From an uncultured Prevotella sp. (GTDB lineage: Bacteria > Bacteroidota > Bacteroidia > Bacteroidales > Bacteroidaceae), in the NCBI GenBank assembly GCA_900554835.1, contig USJD01000088.1, positions 1 through 13,664 of the forward strand: 13,664 bases of DNA, read 5' to 3'. Position 1 is the stretch's first letter, and every line of letters starts with the position of its first letter. This document shows positions 1 through 8,842 of the stretch, in pieces. Both the position numbers and the translations under genes were made by a program. The notes under the pieces were generated by a model. The model saw only the letters and a list, made by a program, of their open reading frames with translations. It did no database searches and was not told the DNA's origin.

Positions 1-68
1 AAATATCGGAGATTACCAACTTTTTTAGGCACTATTTCTTATCCCGAACTGAGGTCAGATATTATATC

Positions 69-1400
69 ATGGCGTTGCTCGCCCTGCCACTGATGGCATC
101 TTGCGGCGATGATGATTACAGTGCGCCTACTCCTGCCGGTAATCCTGTGATGAGCTATACGGCTCCTGCTGCAGCTGTATGGATGGGCGATGAAGTGGAG
201 GTGAAAGTAAACTGCAAGGATGAGGGAGGAGTGGCTCTCTCTACCTTGAAAGCAAACCTCCTGTTTAGTGGGCAGAGTGTAGATGAAACTACCATCCGTA
301 CCAAGGAGACTGGTGAATATACAGTCAAACTGAAAGTGCCTTATGCACAGAATGTTCCTGATGGAAAGGTGGATATTCAGCTTACTCTGCAGAATGTATC
401 AACCAAATCGAATACAGAGACCTTGTCGTTTGATATCAAGCGTCCTCACTTCAACAATCTGCAGTTTGTGAGTGCTGATGGTGTTAAATATGACATGACA
501 GAGAAAAGCGATTTTGTTTATCAGGCTGTTCTTCCTAGCAGTAAGAAGACTTTCAAGGGATATTTTGCAACGAAGGATGGAAAGTTTGTCTTCGGTTCCA
601 GTACAGGTAAGGATATCAGTTTGGGAGAAACAGGCAACTTCAACTTCACTTCTGAGAATATGAGCGATGTAGTTATCACTTTCGATGCCAAGAACTATAC
701 GGCTGGTCCTACCGATGTATTGCCGGTTACTATCCTCGATTTTGCCGATTCTGATGCAGGCAAGACTTGGGTGGGTGATATCAAGCAAGGTGCTACCTGT
801 AACCTTACTATCAACGGCAATAATCTGCCAGATGACTGGTATTATGACAGCGACTGGTTCCAGAAAGAAGAGGATGGAAGCTATACTTTCAAGGCTATTA
901 CCGGCAGATATACTATTTTGGCAGACTTCACCCATAAGTCATTCCGCATCTGGACAATGAATGGAAGTGAGCCTATGTCACTGAATGGCGATGGTACTGG
1001 TGCACTCTGGATCATCGGTAATGAAGGTGTCAACAAGCCAACTTGGGACGCTGTAAATCATGGCTGGTGGACAGGTGTTGACTCTGATGTCTGCCTCACT
1101 CCAATCAAGGCTAAGGTATATCAGGTTACACTTACCGTAGGCAAGCAGCTCAGAGCTACTGACGTAAACTTCAAGTTCTTCGGTCAGGCAAACTGGGGTG
1201 TTGAGTTCAAGGGTAAGGATAACAGCCATCTCATCTCAACTGAGAGCGAGGTATTCGGCATCGGTGACGGTAACGGTCACGACAACGGCAATGTTTACCT
1301 GAAAGATGGAGTAGAACTGAAGGATGGAGAGACATACGTTCTTATTGTAGACTTGACTGCCGGTGTAGATAAGGCAGTTCTCAAAGTAGAAAAGAAATAA
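69..1400 (+). CDS. SusE/SusF-like surface glycan-binding lipoprotein (DUF5016/DUF5125/DUF5121-type architecture)
   Basis: Predicted outer-membrane lipoprotein that would hold polysaccharide at the cell surface for a SusC/D transporter. A lipobox-like MASC puts the acylated cysteine at residue 12, followed by GDDD, an acidic run like the surface-export signal of Bacteroidota lipoproteins. Residues about 25-125 look like an Ig-like beta domain, the middle is a beta-rich unknown, and about 310-443 starts with LWIIGNEG and is rich in Trp/Gly as in SusE/F carbohydrate-binding modules. The DUF names come from memory of this family. The start is doubtful: from ATG 69 the signal peptide is only 11 residues with no positive charge. 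The frame is open upstream to base 3 without ATG, GTG or TTG; reading back gives RYYI just before Met, so a start at 54 would be ideal, but that codon is GTC. In another frame a stop at 26-28 could end an upstream gene (perhaps susD). A terminator follows, so this is the last gene of its operon. Confidence 0.75.
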   Translation: MALLALPLMASCGDDDYSAPTPAGNPVMSYTAPAAAVWMGDEVEVKVNCKDEGGVALSTLKANLLFSGQSVDETTIRTKETGEYTVKLKVPYAQNVPDGKVDIQLTLQNVSTKSNTETLSFDIKRPHFNNLQFVSADGVKYDMTEKSDFVYQAVLPSSKKTFKGYFATKDGKFVFGSSTGKDISLGETGNFNFTSENMSDVVITFDAKNYTAGPTDVLPVTILDFADSDAGKTWVGDIKQGATCNLTINGNNLPDDWYYDSDWFQKEEDGSYTFKAITGRYTILADFTHKSFRIWTMNGSEPMSLNGDGTGALWIIGNEGVNKPTWDAVNHGWWTGVDSDVCLTPIKAKVYQVTLTVGKQLRATDVNFKFFGQANWGVEFKGKDNSHLISTESEVFGIGDGNGHDNGNVYLKDGVELKDGETYVLIVDLTAGVDKAVLKVEKK

Positions 1401-1469
1401 GTTGTAGGTTTATAATCATTCATAAGTTTTTTAGGTTTTAGTTTAATAATTTAGGTATAAAGCTTTGTT

Positions 1470-1506
1470 TAAGGCTGCTCCAAACCTTTTGGGGCAGCCT
1501 TTTTTT
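1470..1506 (+). terminator. Rho-independent terminator of the SusE/F-like gene
   Basis: Stem AAGGCTGCTCC (1471-1481) pairs with GGGGCAGCCTT (1491-1501) with one G-T wobble. The 9-base loop can pair a little further (AAA with TTT). A run of T follows directly. It lies 70 bp after the stop codon and separates the lipoprotein gene from the next regulator. Confidence 0.9.
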
Positions 1507-1569
1507 CGAGAGGTGCAAGGATGTAAGAACAACAAAAGTAAAAAAGAATATCAAAAAAATGCTAGAAAA

Positions 1570-1601
1570 TTTGGAAATGTACCCAAAAAACTATACCTTT
1601 G
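1570..1601 (+). promoter_or_regulatory. Bacteroidota-type promoter of the TPR/HTH regulator
   Basis: A -33 box TTTG (1570-1573), a 20-bp spacer and a -7 box TACCTTTG (1594-1601, pattern TAnnTTTG). Transcription would start near 1607-1608. That would leave almost no leader for an ATG at 1610, but a 65-base leader for the ATG at 1673, so the promoter helps decide the start codon. Confidence 0.75.
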
Positions 1602-1672
1602 TCTCTTGAATGTCCTATACAGCAGTAAGGGCTAGATCTAATGATACCTATACATCAAAATATTATCAACTA

Positions 1673-3346
1673 ATGACAGAAAGATTATTGTCTCTATTGT
1701 ATATCTGGTGTTTCGCTACACTTACATCATGCTTTGCTCAAAAGGAAAGCATCAGCGACTTGTATGCCCAACTTGATCGGGCTATAGAACAATCCCAGCA
1801 CTATACCAAACTGAAAGAAAGTAGCATCGCTCAGTTGAAGGAATTGATTCATCAGGAGAAAAATCCGAAGTTGCTCCTCAATACTTATCGCAAGATCTAT
1901 TCAGAATATAAGTCCTACCAGAGCGATTCTGCTGTGGCTTATATTCAGAAAGCCATTGTATTGGCTCAGAAGGAAGGACTGCCGGCTGAAGTTGCTGGAT
2001 TGAAAAGTCAGTTAGCTTTACAGTATTCTATAGCTGGAGCTTTTGCTGAGGCTTTGGAGGTGCTCAATCATATAGATAAAAAGACATTGGATGAATCGAA
2101 CCGGAAAGATTATTTCATCGCCTATTACCATGTCTATGGTGAGTTGGGCTTTTCTAATATGCAGAAAGATTCCGATTTAAGTCAGAATTTCTTTAGTCGT
2201 CAGATTGTATATCGGGATACTTTGTTTGCTATCCTTCCGCATCATAGCGAAGATTATCTCATGCGTAAAGAGGTGATGCTTACCAGTCAGAACAAATGGG
2301 ATGAAGCACTGAAGGTAAATGATGAACGGTTGAAAATGTGTAAGGAGGGTAGTCATGAATATGGTATTGTTGCCTACTATCGCTTTCAGATTTACCGTTC
2401 TCTGGAAAATGAAGAAATGATGAAATATTGGCTGCTCAAATCTGCCATCTGTGATGTGAAGTGTGCCATCAATGATCAGGCTTCGCTCTGGATTCTCGCC
2501 GATATTCTGAGTCAGGAGGGAGATATTGAGCGTTCCTATAAATACATCAACTTCTCTTGGAATGCCAATAAGAGCTTTTGTACACGTATTCGCAGTTGGC
2601 AGATTTCGCCAGTGCTTGGTACCATCGATCATGATTATCAGGCAGAGCTCAAGAAGGCAAACCAGCGTCTTGTCTTTGCCTTCATCTGTGTCAGTCTTCT
2701 GGTTCTTTCTTTAGGTGTTCTGGCTTTCTATGTCAATAAGCAGAAGAAATATGTTACCATAGCGAGAAATGAACTGAAGAAAACGAATGAACAATTGGAG
2801 GAACTGAATAAGAAACTTTCTGCTATCAACGAAATGTTGAAGACTTCGAATGATAAACTGAATGAGTCAAATGGTGTGAAGGAAGAATATATAGGCCAGT
2901 TCCTGGGAGCATGTTCTCATTATATAGATAAACTGGATAAGTTGCGTCTGCATGTCAATAAAATGGTAAAGAACCGTGAATATCAGGAACTTTATTCAAT
3001 GACGAGAAGCGGTGAACAGAAGGAACACGAGTTGGGAGAACTGTATGCTAATTTCGATAAGGTCTTCCTGCATCTGTTCCCGAATTTCGTTGAAGACCTC
3101 AACAGTCTTCTGAAGCCGGAAGCACAAATCCATCTTATTGATGCTACGAAGCTACCGGCAATGGTGAGGGTATTCGCCTTGATAAGACTGGGTATTGATG
3201 ACAGTACGAAGATAGCAGAATTCCTACATTATGCAGTTAATACGATATATAATTATCGGGCAAAACTGCGTAATGGAGCTATTGGTGAAAGAAATGAATT
3301 TGAGAAGAATGTGAAAGAATTAGGAACGATAAAAGGAAAAGAATAA
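1673..3346 (+). CDS. Membrane-anchored TPR regulator with C-terminal LuxR-like HTH (DUF6377-type)
   Basis: Likely a sensor-regulator that detects a periplasmic signal through a TPR-like helical domain and binds DNA from the inner membrane; relatives sit beside PULs in Bacteroidota. From ATG 1673 it has 557 residues: a signal sequence (1-23, either cleaved at AQ or lipidated at Cys20 of LTSC), helical repeats (about 30-320), one transmembrane helix (about 332-352), a Lys/Glu-rich coiled coil (about 365-403), and a C-terminal region whose last part (about 500-540, containing IDDSTKIAEFL and NTIYNYRAKLR) reads like a LuxR/NarL-type helix-turn-helix. Topology is therefore periplasmic N-terminus and cytoplasmic C-terminus. 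An in-frame ATG at 1610 is rejected as start because it sits next to the predicted transcription start and buries the signal peptide. By position it probably controls the PUL to the left. The DUF6377 assignment is from memory of the family; the signal molecule is unknown. Confidence 0.8.
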   Translation: MTERLLSLLYIWCFATLTSCFAQKESISDLYAQLDRAIEQSQHYTKLKESSIAQLKELIHQEKNPKLLLNTYRKIYSEYKSYQSDSAVAYIQKAIVLAQKEGLPAEVAGLKSQLALQYSIAGAFAEALEVLNHIDKKTLDESNRKDYFIAYYHVYGELGFSNMQKDSDLSQNFFSRQIVYRDTLFAILPHHSEDYLMRKEVMLTSQNKWDEALKVNDERLKMCKEGSHEYGIVAYYRFQIYRSLENEEMMKYWLLKSAICDVKCAINDQASLWILADILSQEGDIERSYKYINFSWNANKSFCTRIRSWQISPVLGTIDHDYQAELKKANQRLVFAFICVSLLVLSLGVLAFYVNKQKKYVTIARNELKKTNEQLEELNKKLSAINEMLKTSNDKLNESNGVKEEYIGQFLGACSHYIDKLDKLRLHVNKMVKNREYQELYSMTRSGEQKEHELGELYANFDKVFLHLFPNFVEDLNSLLKPEAQIHLIDATKLPAMVRVFALIRLGIDDSTKIAEFLHYAVNTIYNYRAKLRNGAIGERNEFEKNVKELGTIKGKE

Positions 3347-3356
3347 TATATAAAAT

Positions 3357-3403
3357 CAAAGAGAGTGTGTCATAAATACAGACACACCCTCTTTGTTTTT
3401 TTT
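3357..3403. terminator. Shared terminator between convergent genes
   Basis: A 15-base stem, CAAAGAGAGTGTGTC (3357-3371) against GACACACCCTCTTTG (3381-3395) with a single A-C mismatch and a 9-base loop, followed on the plus strand by eight T. On the minus strand the other side reads TTTGATTTTATATAT, a weaker T tract, so it can serve both the plus-strand regulator and the minus-strand aminopeptidase, whose stop codon lies at 3405-3407. Confidence 0.85.
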
Positions 3404-3404
3404 A

Positions 3405-4715
3405 TTACAACTGATAGAACTTGGTGAATGCCTTCACGCAATATTCGTGGTCGATGACGCTACCGGTTTCGCGGCAGCTGTGCATGGCGAGGATGGCATT
3501 ACCCATATCTACACCCTTCAAAGGAATAGAAGAAGCGAGGATGTTACCAAGCGTACTTCCACCAGCTACATCACTGTGGTTTACAAATCGCTGGCATGGA
3601 ACTCCGGCTGCATCGCAGATGCTGGCAAAGATGGCTGCTGATACAGCATCGCTTGCATACTTTTGTGCAGCATTAAACTTGATGACCGGACCGCCACCGA
3701 GCATTGGGTGATTGGTCGGGTCGAACTTCTCACTATAATTAGGATGCCAAGCGTGGGCATTATCAGCAGAAATCATGAAAGCACGCTCTACTGCCTGGTA
3801 GTAAGCCTCCTCTGTGCCGCTCTGAGCAAGGGCAATGCGCTGGAGCATATGAGAGAGGAATGGACTTCCGGCACCCTGCTTGGTCTGAGATCCCGTTTCC
3901 TCATTGTCGAAGATGGCGAGAATGCGAGTTGTTTCAAATGCCGAAGTATCAGATGATGATGTGGCATCTGCTGCAATCATTGCCTCTACACCTGCCCAGC
4001 ACATAGACAGATCGTCAAGTCTTCCTGAAGAGATGAATTCCTGATGCACACCGAAGGTGCAGGCAGGAGTAGCATCAGCCAGATAGAGGTCGAAGTCAAG
4101 AATATCTTCTTTTTTGATGTTCAGTTCGCCTGTAATCACATTCATCAGGAGATTTCCCTTTTCCAGTTCATCATTGATGATACCCAGGATAGGGAGAACA
4201 TCCTTCTGCTTGCTCAATTTTACTCCATCATTCACCTGGCGGTTGAAGTGGATGGCAAGATTACTGATTTGCAGCAATGGGCGCTGGATATGAAGTAGGA
4301 GCGTCTGAGGATTCATGGCGTTCTCGCCTTTTACAATCACTCTACCAGCTAAAGTCAAAGGACGGTCGAACCAGGTTGACATGATAGGACCACCATACAC
4401 CTCGGTATTTAGTTTCACGATGCCACCCTCACAGAGCATCTCTGCATTTGGCTTGATGCGGAAGGTAGGAGAATCGCAGTGAGCGCAAATCATGTGGAAA
4501 CCGCCATCTGCCAATGACTTCTTGCCGATTTGGAAAGCATAGATAGAGGAATCGTTCTTAGTAACAAAGAACTTGTCGCCAGCCTCTACCTTACCCAAAG
4601 GCTCCTGTGGGTTGATGCGATGGAAACCATTCTTCTCCAATTCTTCAGAGATATTCTTCACTGCCAGAAAGTTTACTGGAGAAGCGTCAAGGAAGGATAA
4701 TAATCTTTTAATCAT
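3405..4715 (-). CDS. M18 family metallo-aminopeptidase (aspartyl-type)
   Basis: Cytoplasmic two-zinc exopeptidase that removes N-terminal residues from peptides, with a preference for acidic residues in the best-known family members. At 436 residues it has the usual bacterial M18 length. The expected metal ligands and catalytic residues are all visible: His79 and Asp81 in AHCDSP, Asp234 in GRLDDLS, Glu272/Glu273 in DNEETGS, Asp318 in SADNAHAWHPN, and His412 in AMHSCRE. The conserved NHSDVAGGSTLGN stretch (379-391) is also present. The start at 4715 gives MIKRLLSFLDASPVNFLAV, a normal M18 N-terminus with no signal peptide. It is a monocistronic housekeeping gene, divergent from the HTCS and convergent with the regulator downstream, so it is probably unrelated to the glycan loci. 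Bacterial members are named apeB or pepC-like; the exact symbol is not decided by the sequence. Confidence 0.92.
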   Translation of the reverse strand: MIKRLLSFLDASPVNFLAVKNISEELEKNGFHRINPQEPLGKVEAGDKFFVTKNDSSIYAFQIGKKSLADGGFHMICAHCDSPTFRIKPNAEMLCEGGIVKLNTEVYGGPIMSTWFDRPLTLAGRVIVKGENAMNPQTLLLHIQRPLLQISNLAIHFNRQVNDGVKLSKQKDVLPILGIINDELEKGNLLMNVITGELNIKKEDILDFDLYLADATPACTFGVHQEFISSGRLDDLSMCWAGVEAMIAADATSSSDTSAFETTRILAIFDNEETGSQTKQGAGSPFLSHMLQRIALAQSGTEEAYYQAVERAFMISADNAHAWHPNYSEKFDPTNHPMLGGGPVIKFNAAQKYASDAVSAAIFASICDAAGVPCQRFVNHSDVAGGSTLGNILASSIPLKGVDMGNAILAMHSCRETGSVIDHEYCVKAFTKFYQL

Positions 4716-4813
4716 ACTTTATGTCTTTATTATGTTTTCTATTTATGCAAAGATAATGCAAATGAGCGCAATGAAAACTTGTTTTCAAATTGCCGAGTGC
4801 AGCTTATCTTATG

Positions 4814-4845
4814 CAAAGATAGAACTTTATTCTGAGAAATACAAA
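4814..4845 (-). promoter_or_regulatory. Promoter of the M18 aminopeptidase
   Basis: Read on the minus strand: -33 TTTG (4845-4842), an exact 20-bp spacer, and -7 TATCTTTG (4821-4814). The transcript would start near 4807 and carry a leader of about 90 bases. A second copy of the same -7 box with flanks (ATGCAAAGATA on the plus strand, 4745-4755) lies closer to the gene but has no matching -33 box. Confidence 0.75.
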
Positions 4846-4870
4846 TTTCCGTGGAAATCTTATGGAATTA

Positions 4871-4902
4871 TTTGCATGTTTCAATAGAAAATAGTATCTT
4901 TG
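4871..4902 (+). promoter_or_regulatory. Promoter of the HTCS gene
   Basis: -33 TTTG (4871-4874), an exact 20-bp spacer and -7 TATCTTTG (4895-4902). The transcript would start near 4909, about 60 bases before the ATG at 4969. Its -33 box lies 25 bp from that of the divergent aminopeptidase promoter. A good match to the basal consensus suggests that the sensor is made constitutively at a low level. Confidence 0.78.
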
Positions 4903-4968
4903 CATTCATCAATGAAAGAAAACCGTTGAATAAAAGACAATAACAATCATAACACATAAAATAGAGAC

Positions 4969-7900
4969 ATGAGATATTTTATACACATCCTATTAGGAAT
5001 ACTCTATGCTTGTATTTCGCAAGCACAAGTATCAACCAACTATAAGTTGACTGCACGTTATATCACCACCAACAACGGACTGTCGAGCAATAGCATCACC
5101 GCCTTATTGCAAGACCCTGATGGCTATATCTGGATAGGCACCAACAACGGCTTATGTAGATACGATGGCTATTCTATCGTAAAATTCAGAAACATCAGTC
5201 CAGACAAGAAAGCCAAGACCGACCAACATATCGGCGACCTCACCAAGGATGCACACAACATGTTTGTCAAGACTTCCAATACCTCAGTGGCAACCTACAA
5301 CTTTGCATCCGCTCGTTTCACCAGTTATGAATTGCCTATCAATCATCCGAAGAAAACCAAAAAGAAAGCAACTACTTACACCTTCCAAGGCAATGGATTC
5401 ACCTACGAAAACACGAAAGATGATCAGTTGATTATCCACGACAAGAACGGAATAAACAAGAAGCTATACCTTTTGGCAAACGCCAAATACACAACCAATA
5501 AGAAGCATAAATACTTCGTCGTGAAAAGTGGCTCACACAATTACTATATCGCCACTTACGGCAATGGACTTTTCAGATATGATGCCAGCAATGGCAACAT
5601 TTCCCACTATACGGCACAAGATATTCAGCCCATCATTCAGTCCAACTTTCTCACAACCATTCTTATTGACAAAGACGGTTGCATCTGGACAGGCTCAGAG
5701 GAAGCAGGTGTCTCTTGCATCATGCCTTCACAAGAGAATGACGCAAGATATTTATTTCCTGAACCAGCAAGCCAAGGTGACTGGAGCAACTACGTCCGTG
5801 CCATCCATGCGACCTCAGACCAAGAGGCTTATATCGGAACAACTCTAGGAAAAGTATATCAGTGCAACCTCCTTACTGGCAAGATGACACTTGTCAAGAA
5901 AGCCAACGACCAGATTTTCAACATCATAAAAGACCGTGATGGGCATCTTTGGATTGGAACGAGAGGAGACGGCATCTATATCGACAATGAGCATTATACT
6001 TCCAAAGACCCTATACATAAGATACCAGCAGATATGGTATATGACATCGTGCAAGACAAGATGGGAAGGATTTGGCTAGCTTCTTGGGAAAAAGGATTGC
6101 TAATGACGGACGGTAAGAAAAAGCCTTATCAGTTTGTTGCTTTCCTCAACAAGCACTTGGGGCAAAGTCGCATCCACGACCTAGAGATGGACTCGCATGG
6201 CATCTTGTGGATAGCAACTTGTGATGGCATATACTCAATAGATACGAAACGTAAGAACCTATCAGAAAAGGACTTCAAGCATTTTGGAACCAGCAATCAT
6301 CAACTGTCTGGAGATGAAGTCATCTGCCTACAAAGTACTCCGCAAGGGAAACTATATGCTGGTATCACAGGCGAAGGATTGGTAGAATGCCATATAGATA
6401 AACAAGGCAACATTACCAAGCAAAAAGTTATCAGTGAATCACTGCGTATCAACACCAATATCGTGAACTCCATATTACAAGACCGCCTTGGCAACCTATG
6501 GATAGGTACTGAGTTGGGAATCTATCGCCTTTCAAGTGACTATTCCGATATTGAGAGGTTCGAATACTCTCCTACCCTTACCTGCAACGCATACACAGAG
6601 AACACCTCAAGCGTTACGCCATCAGGCAACTTGCTGTTTGGTACCCGCAATGGTCTTGTCATCATCACCCCCCAAGCAGTATCAAGCCAACAAGCAGCAC
6701 GCCCTTGTCTGATTACAGACCTACAAGTCAATGGCAAATCCATATTGGAAAGCAATGACTTCGATTCAGAAAGTTTCAATCTGAAGAAGAACAAGATAGA
6801 ATTGGAACATACCCAAAACACCCTCAACATATTCTTCTCCCGATTCAACTATACCAACTCCTATAATGTTTACCAGTATTACCTGGAAGGCATCAATGAG
6901 GACTGGCAAGAGGCAACCACCCAAAGCCATGTCAACTATTCCGACTTGGCACCTGGTAAGTATGTCTTCCATGTAAGAGGCATCATCAATGGCAAACCTC
7001 AACAAGAAACGACCTTTACCATCGTCATCAACCCTCCATTCTATGCTACATGGTGGGCAATCTGCCTATACCTTATTATAATAGGTATCATAGGCTATCG
7101 TGTCTATCGCAACAGAATGGAACGTTTCCATATCCATCAACAGATGAAGATAGAAAAGCAACTCACCGAGTTCCGTCTCAACTTCTTTACCCATGTGGCG
7201 CATGAATTTCGCACCCCACTAGCCATCATCCAAGGTGGAATGGACAGACTCGTCAACAGCAAAGGTACAGAACCACCACAGGCTGCCATCGCTTCTGCCA
7301 ACAGAGGTGCCAAACGACTTCTGCGACTCATCAACCAGATATTGGAGTTCAGAAAAATCAATAACCATGCCGTCAAACTCCATGTATCCAAAGGCAATAT
7401 CATCGAGTTTGCCCAGCAACTCTACAAGGATTTCTGGAACATCGCCAATCAAAAGAGCATCCAGTTGACCTTCACGCCATTCGCCAAGCAATATGAGGTA
7501 AGCTTTGACCATGAGAAGGTAGAGACCATCCTCTACAACTTGCTGAGCAATGCCGTGAAATATACCCCACAAAAGGGAGTCATCGAAATCAATCTGTCGC
7601 ACGAAGAAGACAAACTCGTCTTCACCGTCTGCAACCAAGGCGATGAAATCACAGCTGAGAGAAAAGAACATCTCTTCCAGCCATTCATGCAGGGTTATAC
7701 TTCGCAAGGAGGCATGGGCATCGGCCTTTACTTGGCTTACCAATTCGCCCAACTGCACAAGGGCAATTTGGCTTATAGCTATGATGAGGAACATCAGATG
7801 AACATCTTCGAGCTGTCTCTTCCTGACAACGATGAGCAATACGCCCCTGAAGACTATATGTCCGAGGCGAATATCCGCCAAGAGAAAGACAAGGAGAAAG

Positions 7901-8763
7901 AGCAAGAAGAAACCGCTAAGTTGAACGACATCGTAAGGGAAATGCAAGGCGAGGCACTCAATACACAGCATGTTGCCATCATAGAAGATGACCCCGACAT
8001 GATGGAACAACTCAAGCATGACATCGGTGCTTACTTCCGCACCGACATCTACATGAACGGACAACAAGGCTATGCTGGAGTGTTGACCAATCCTCCTTCG
8101 CTCATCATTTGCGACGTGATGTTGCCAGACCTCAATGGCTACGACATCGTTAAACGTCTCCGTGCTACGGAAGCCCTGAAACGAGTGCCTGTCATCATGC
8201 TTACCGCCCTTGACGATGAAGACCATCAAATCAAGGGCTACAAGTGTGGTGCCGATGATTATATGACCAAGCCATACAAGGCTAGAATTCTTATGACTCG
8301 TATCATACAGCTCATCAAATGGAACTCAAACAAGAATGACTTTCCTATCGCACCAGAGAAAAAGCAAGTTATCCAAACGGATGAGGCGAAAGAGAAGATG
8401 AAGGATATCGTAATGGAAAGCAAGGCTGACAAGGTTTTCCGTGAGAACGTAGTTAACCTGATAGCCCAGAACATCAGCGAACCAGACTTTACGGTGGATA
8501 AGATAGCAGAGATGATGCACATGGGGCGCACCAAGTTCTTTGGCAAGATGAAGGAACTGACAGGCATGTCGCCCAACAAGTACCTGCAAGCTGAACGTAT
8601 GCGCATCGCCGCAGAACTGTTATGCGACGGCAGATACAACGTGAGCGAAGTCTGCATGAAGGTTGGCATTCAGGATGCCTCCTACTTCTACAAGTGCTTC
8701 AAGGCGAAGTATGGTATGCCACCGAGCAAGTATGCGCAGACACAGATGGTGGTTAAGGAATAA
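4969..8763 (+). CDS. Hybrid two-component system regulator (HTCS)
   Basis: One-protein inner-membrane sensor, kinase, receiver and transcription factor that detects oligosaccharides in the periplasm and controls a PUL. In its 1264 residues: signal peptide (1-19, SQA|Q); a beta-propeller sensor with Reg_prop repeats, seen as WIGT-type motifs near 49, 233, 324, 366, 410 and 506; Y_Y_Y domain (about 637-690); transmembrane helix (about 694-713); HisKA with phospho-acceptor His745 in HEFRTPL; HATPase with N box NLLSNAVKYTP (Asn857, Asn861) and a GMGIGLYLA G2 box; receiver with acidic pocket Glu1006/Asp1007/Asp1008, phospho-acceptor Asp1049, Thr1079 and Lys1101; AraC-type HTH (about 1160-1258). 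The G1 box reads CNQGDEI, with Asn where classical kinases have Asp; I believe this is common in Bacteroidota kinases, so activity is still expected. All phosphorelay residues are present, so the gene looks intact. Its likely target is the esterase operon 136 bp downstream, which carries a direct repeat at its promoter. The ligand is unknown, with acetylated xylan or pectin fragments the best guess. Confidence 0.95.
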   Translation: MRYFIHILLGILYACISQAQVSTNYKLTARYITTNNGLSSNSITALLQDPDGYIWIGTNNGLCRYDGYSIVKFRNISPDKKAKTDQHIGDLTKDAHNMFVKTSNTSVATYNFASARFTSYELPINHPKKTKKKATTYTFQGNGFTYENTKDDQLIIHDKNGINKKLYLLANAKYTTNKKHKYFVVKSGSHNYYIATYGNGLFRYDASNGNISHYTAQDIQPIIQSNFLTTILIDKDGCIWTGSEEAGVSCIMPSQENDARYLFPEPASQGDWSNYVRAIHATSDQEAYIGTTLGKVYQCNLLTGKMTLVKKANDQIFNIIKDRDGHLWIGTRGDGIYIDNEHYTSKDPIHKIPADMVYDIVQDKMGRIWLASWEKGLLMTDGKKKPYQFVAFLNKHLGQSRIHDLEMDSHGILWIATCDGIYSIDTKRKNLSEKDFKHFGTSNHQLSGDEVICLQSTPQGKLYAGITGEGLVECHIDKQGNITKQKVISESLRINTNIVNSILQDRLGNLWIGTELGIYRLSSDYSDIERFEYSPTLTCNAYTENTSSVTPSGNLLFGTRNGLVIITPQAVSSQQAARPCLITDLQVNGKSILESNDFDSESFNLKKNKIELEHTQNTLNIFFSRFNYTNSYNVYQYYLEGINEDWQEATTQSHVNYSDLAPGKYVFHVRGIINGKPQQETTFTIVINPPFYATWWAICLYLIIIGIIGYRVYRNRMERFHIHQQMKIEKQLTEFRLNFFTHVAHEFRTPLAIIQGGMDRLVNSKGTEPPQAAIASANRGAKRLLRLINQILEFRKINNHAVKLHVSKGNIIEFAQQLYKDFWNIANQKSIQLTFTPFAKQYEVSFDHEKVETILYNLLSNAVKYTPQKGVIEINLSHEEDKLVFTVCNQGDEITAERKEHLFQPFMQGYTSQGGMGIGLYLAYQFAQLHKGNLAYSYDEEHQMNIFELSLPDNDEQYAPEDYMSEANIRQEKDKEKEQEETAKLNDIVREMQGEALNTQHVAIIEDDPDMMEQLKHDIGAYFRTDIYMNGQQGYAGVLTNPPSLIICDVMLPDLNGYDIVKRLRATEALKRVPVIMLTALDDEDHQIKGYKCGADDYMTKPYKARILMTRIIQLIKWNSNKNDFPIAPEKKQVIQTDEAKEKMKDIVMESKADKVFRENVVNLIAQNISEPDFTVDKIAEMMHMGRTKFFGKMKELTGMSPNKYLQAERMRIAAELLCDGRYNVSEVCMKVGIQDASYFYKCFKAKYGMPPSKYAQTQMVVKE

Positions 8764-8787
8764 AAGCAGAGGCTTCGGAACGAACTA

Positions 8788-8821
8788 GGACAAACGCCCA
8801 TGATTTCGGACAAATAGCCAT
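8788..8821 (+). promoter_or_regulatory. Candidate HTCS operator: imperfect direct repeat, 20-bp period
   Basis: GGACAAACGCCCAT (8788-8801) and GGACAAATAGCCAT (8808-8821) match at 11 of 14 positions and start exactly 20 bp apart, two turns of the helix. This fits two AraC-type HTH domains bound in tandem on the same face. Relative to a start near 8856 the repeats span about -68 to -55 and -48 to -35, the normal place for an activator touching polymerase. The link to the adjacent HTCS is inferred from position and spacing. Confidence 0.55.
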
Positions 8822-8842
8822 ACTCATATCCTTATTTTATAG

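Noticed and set aside
1610..1672. Longer start of the TPR/HTH regulator at ATG 1610
   Set aside because: It sits within a few bases of the predicted transcription start and would hide the signal sequence that begins at 1673.
7219..8229. A 336-codon open frame on the minus strand inside the HTCS gene
   Set aside because: It lies opposite the kinase and receiver domains, whose motifs are all intact on the plus strand; the translated protein has no recognisable motif and looks like an antisense shadow.
8764..8787. A terminator after the HTCS gene
   Set aside because: No stem followed by a T run is visible, so some read-through into the esterase operon is possible.
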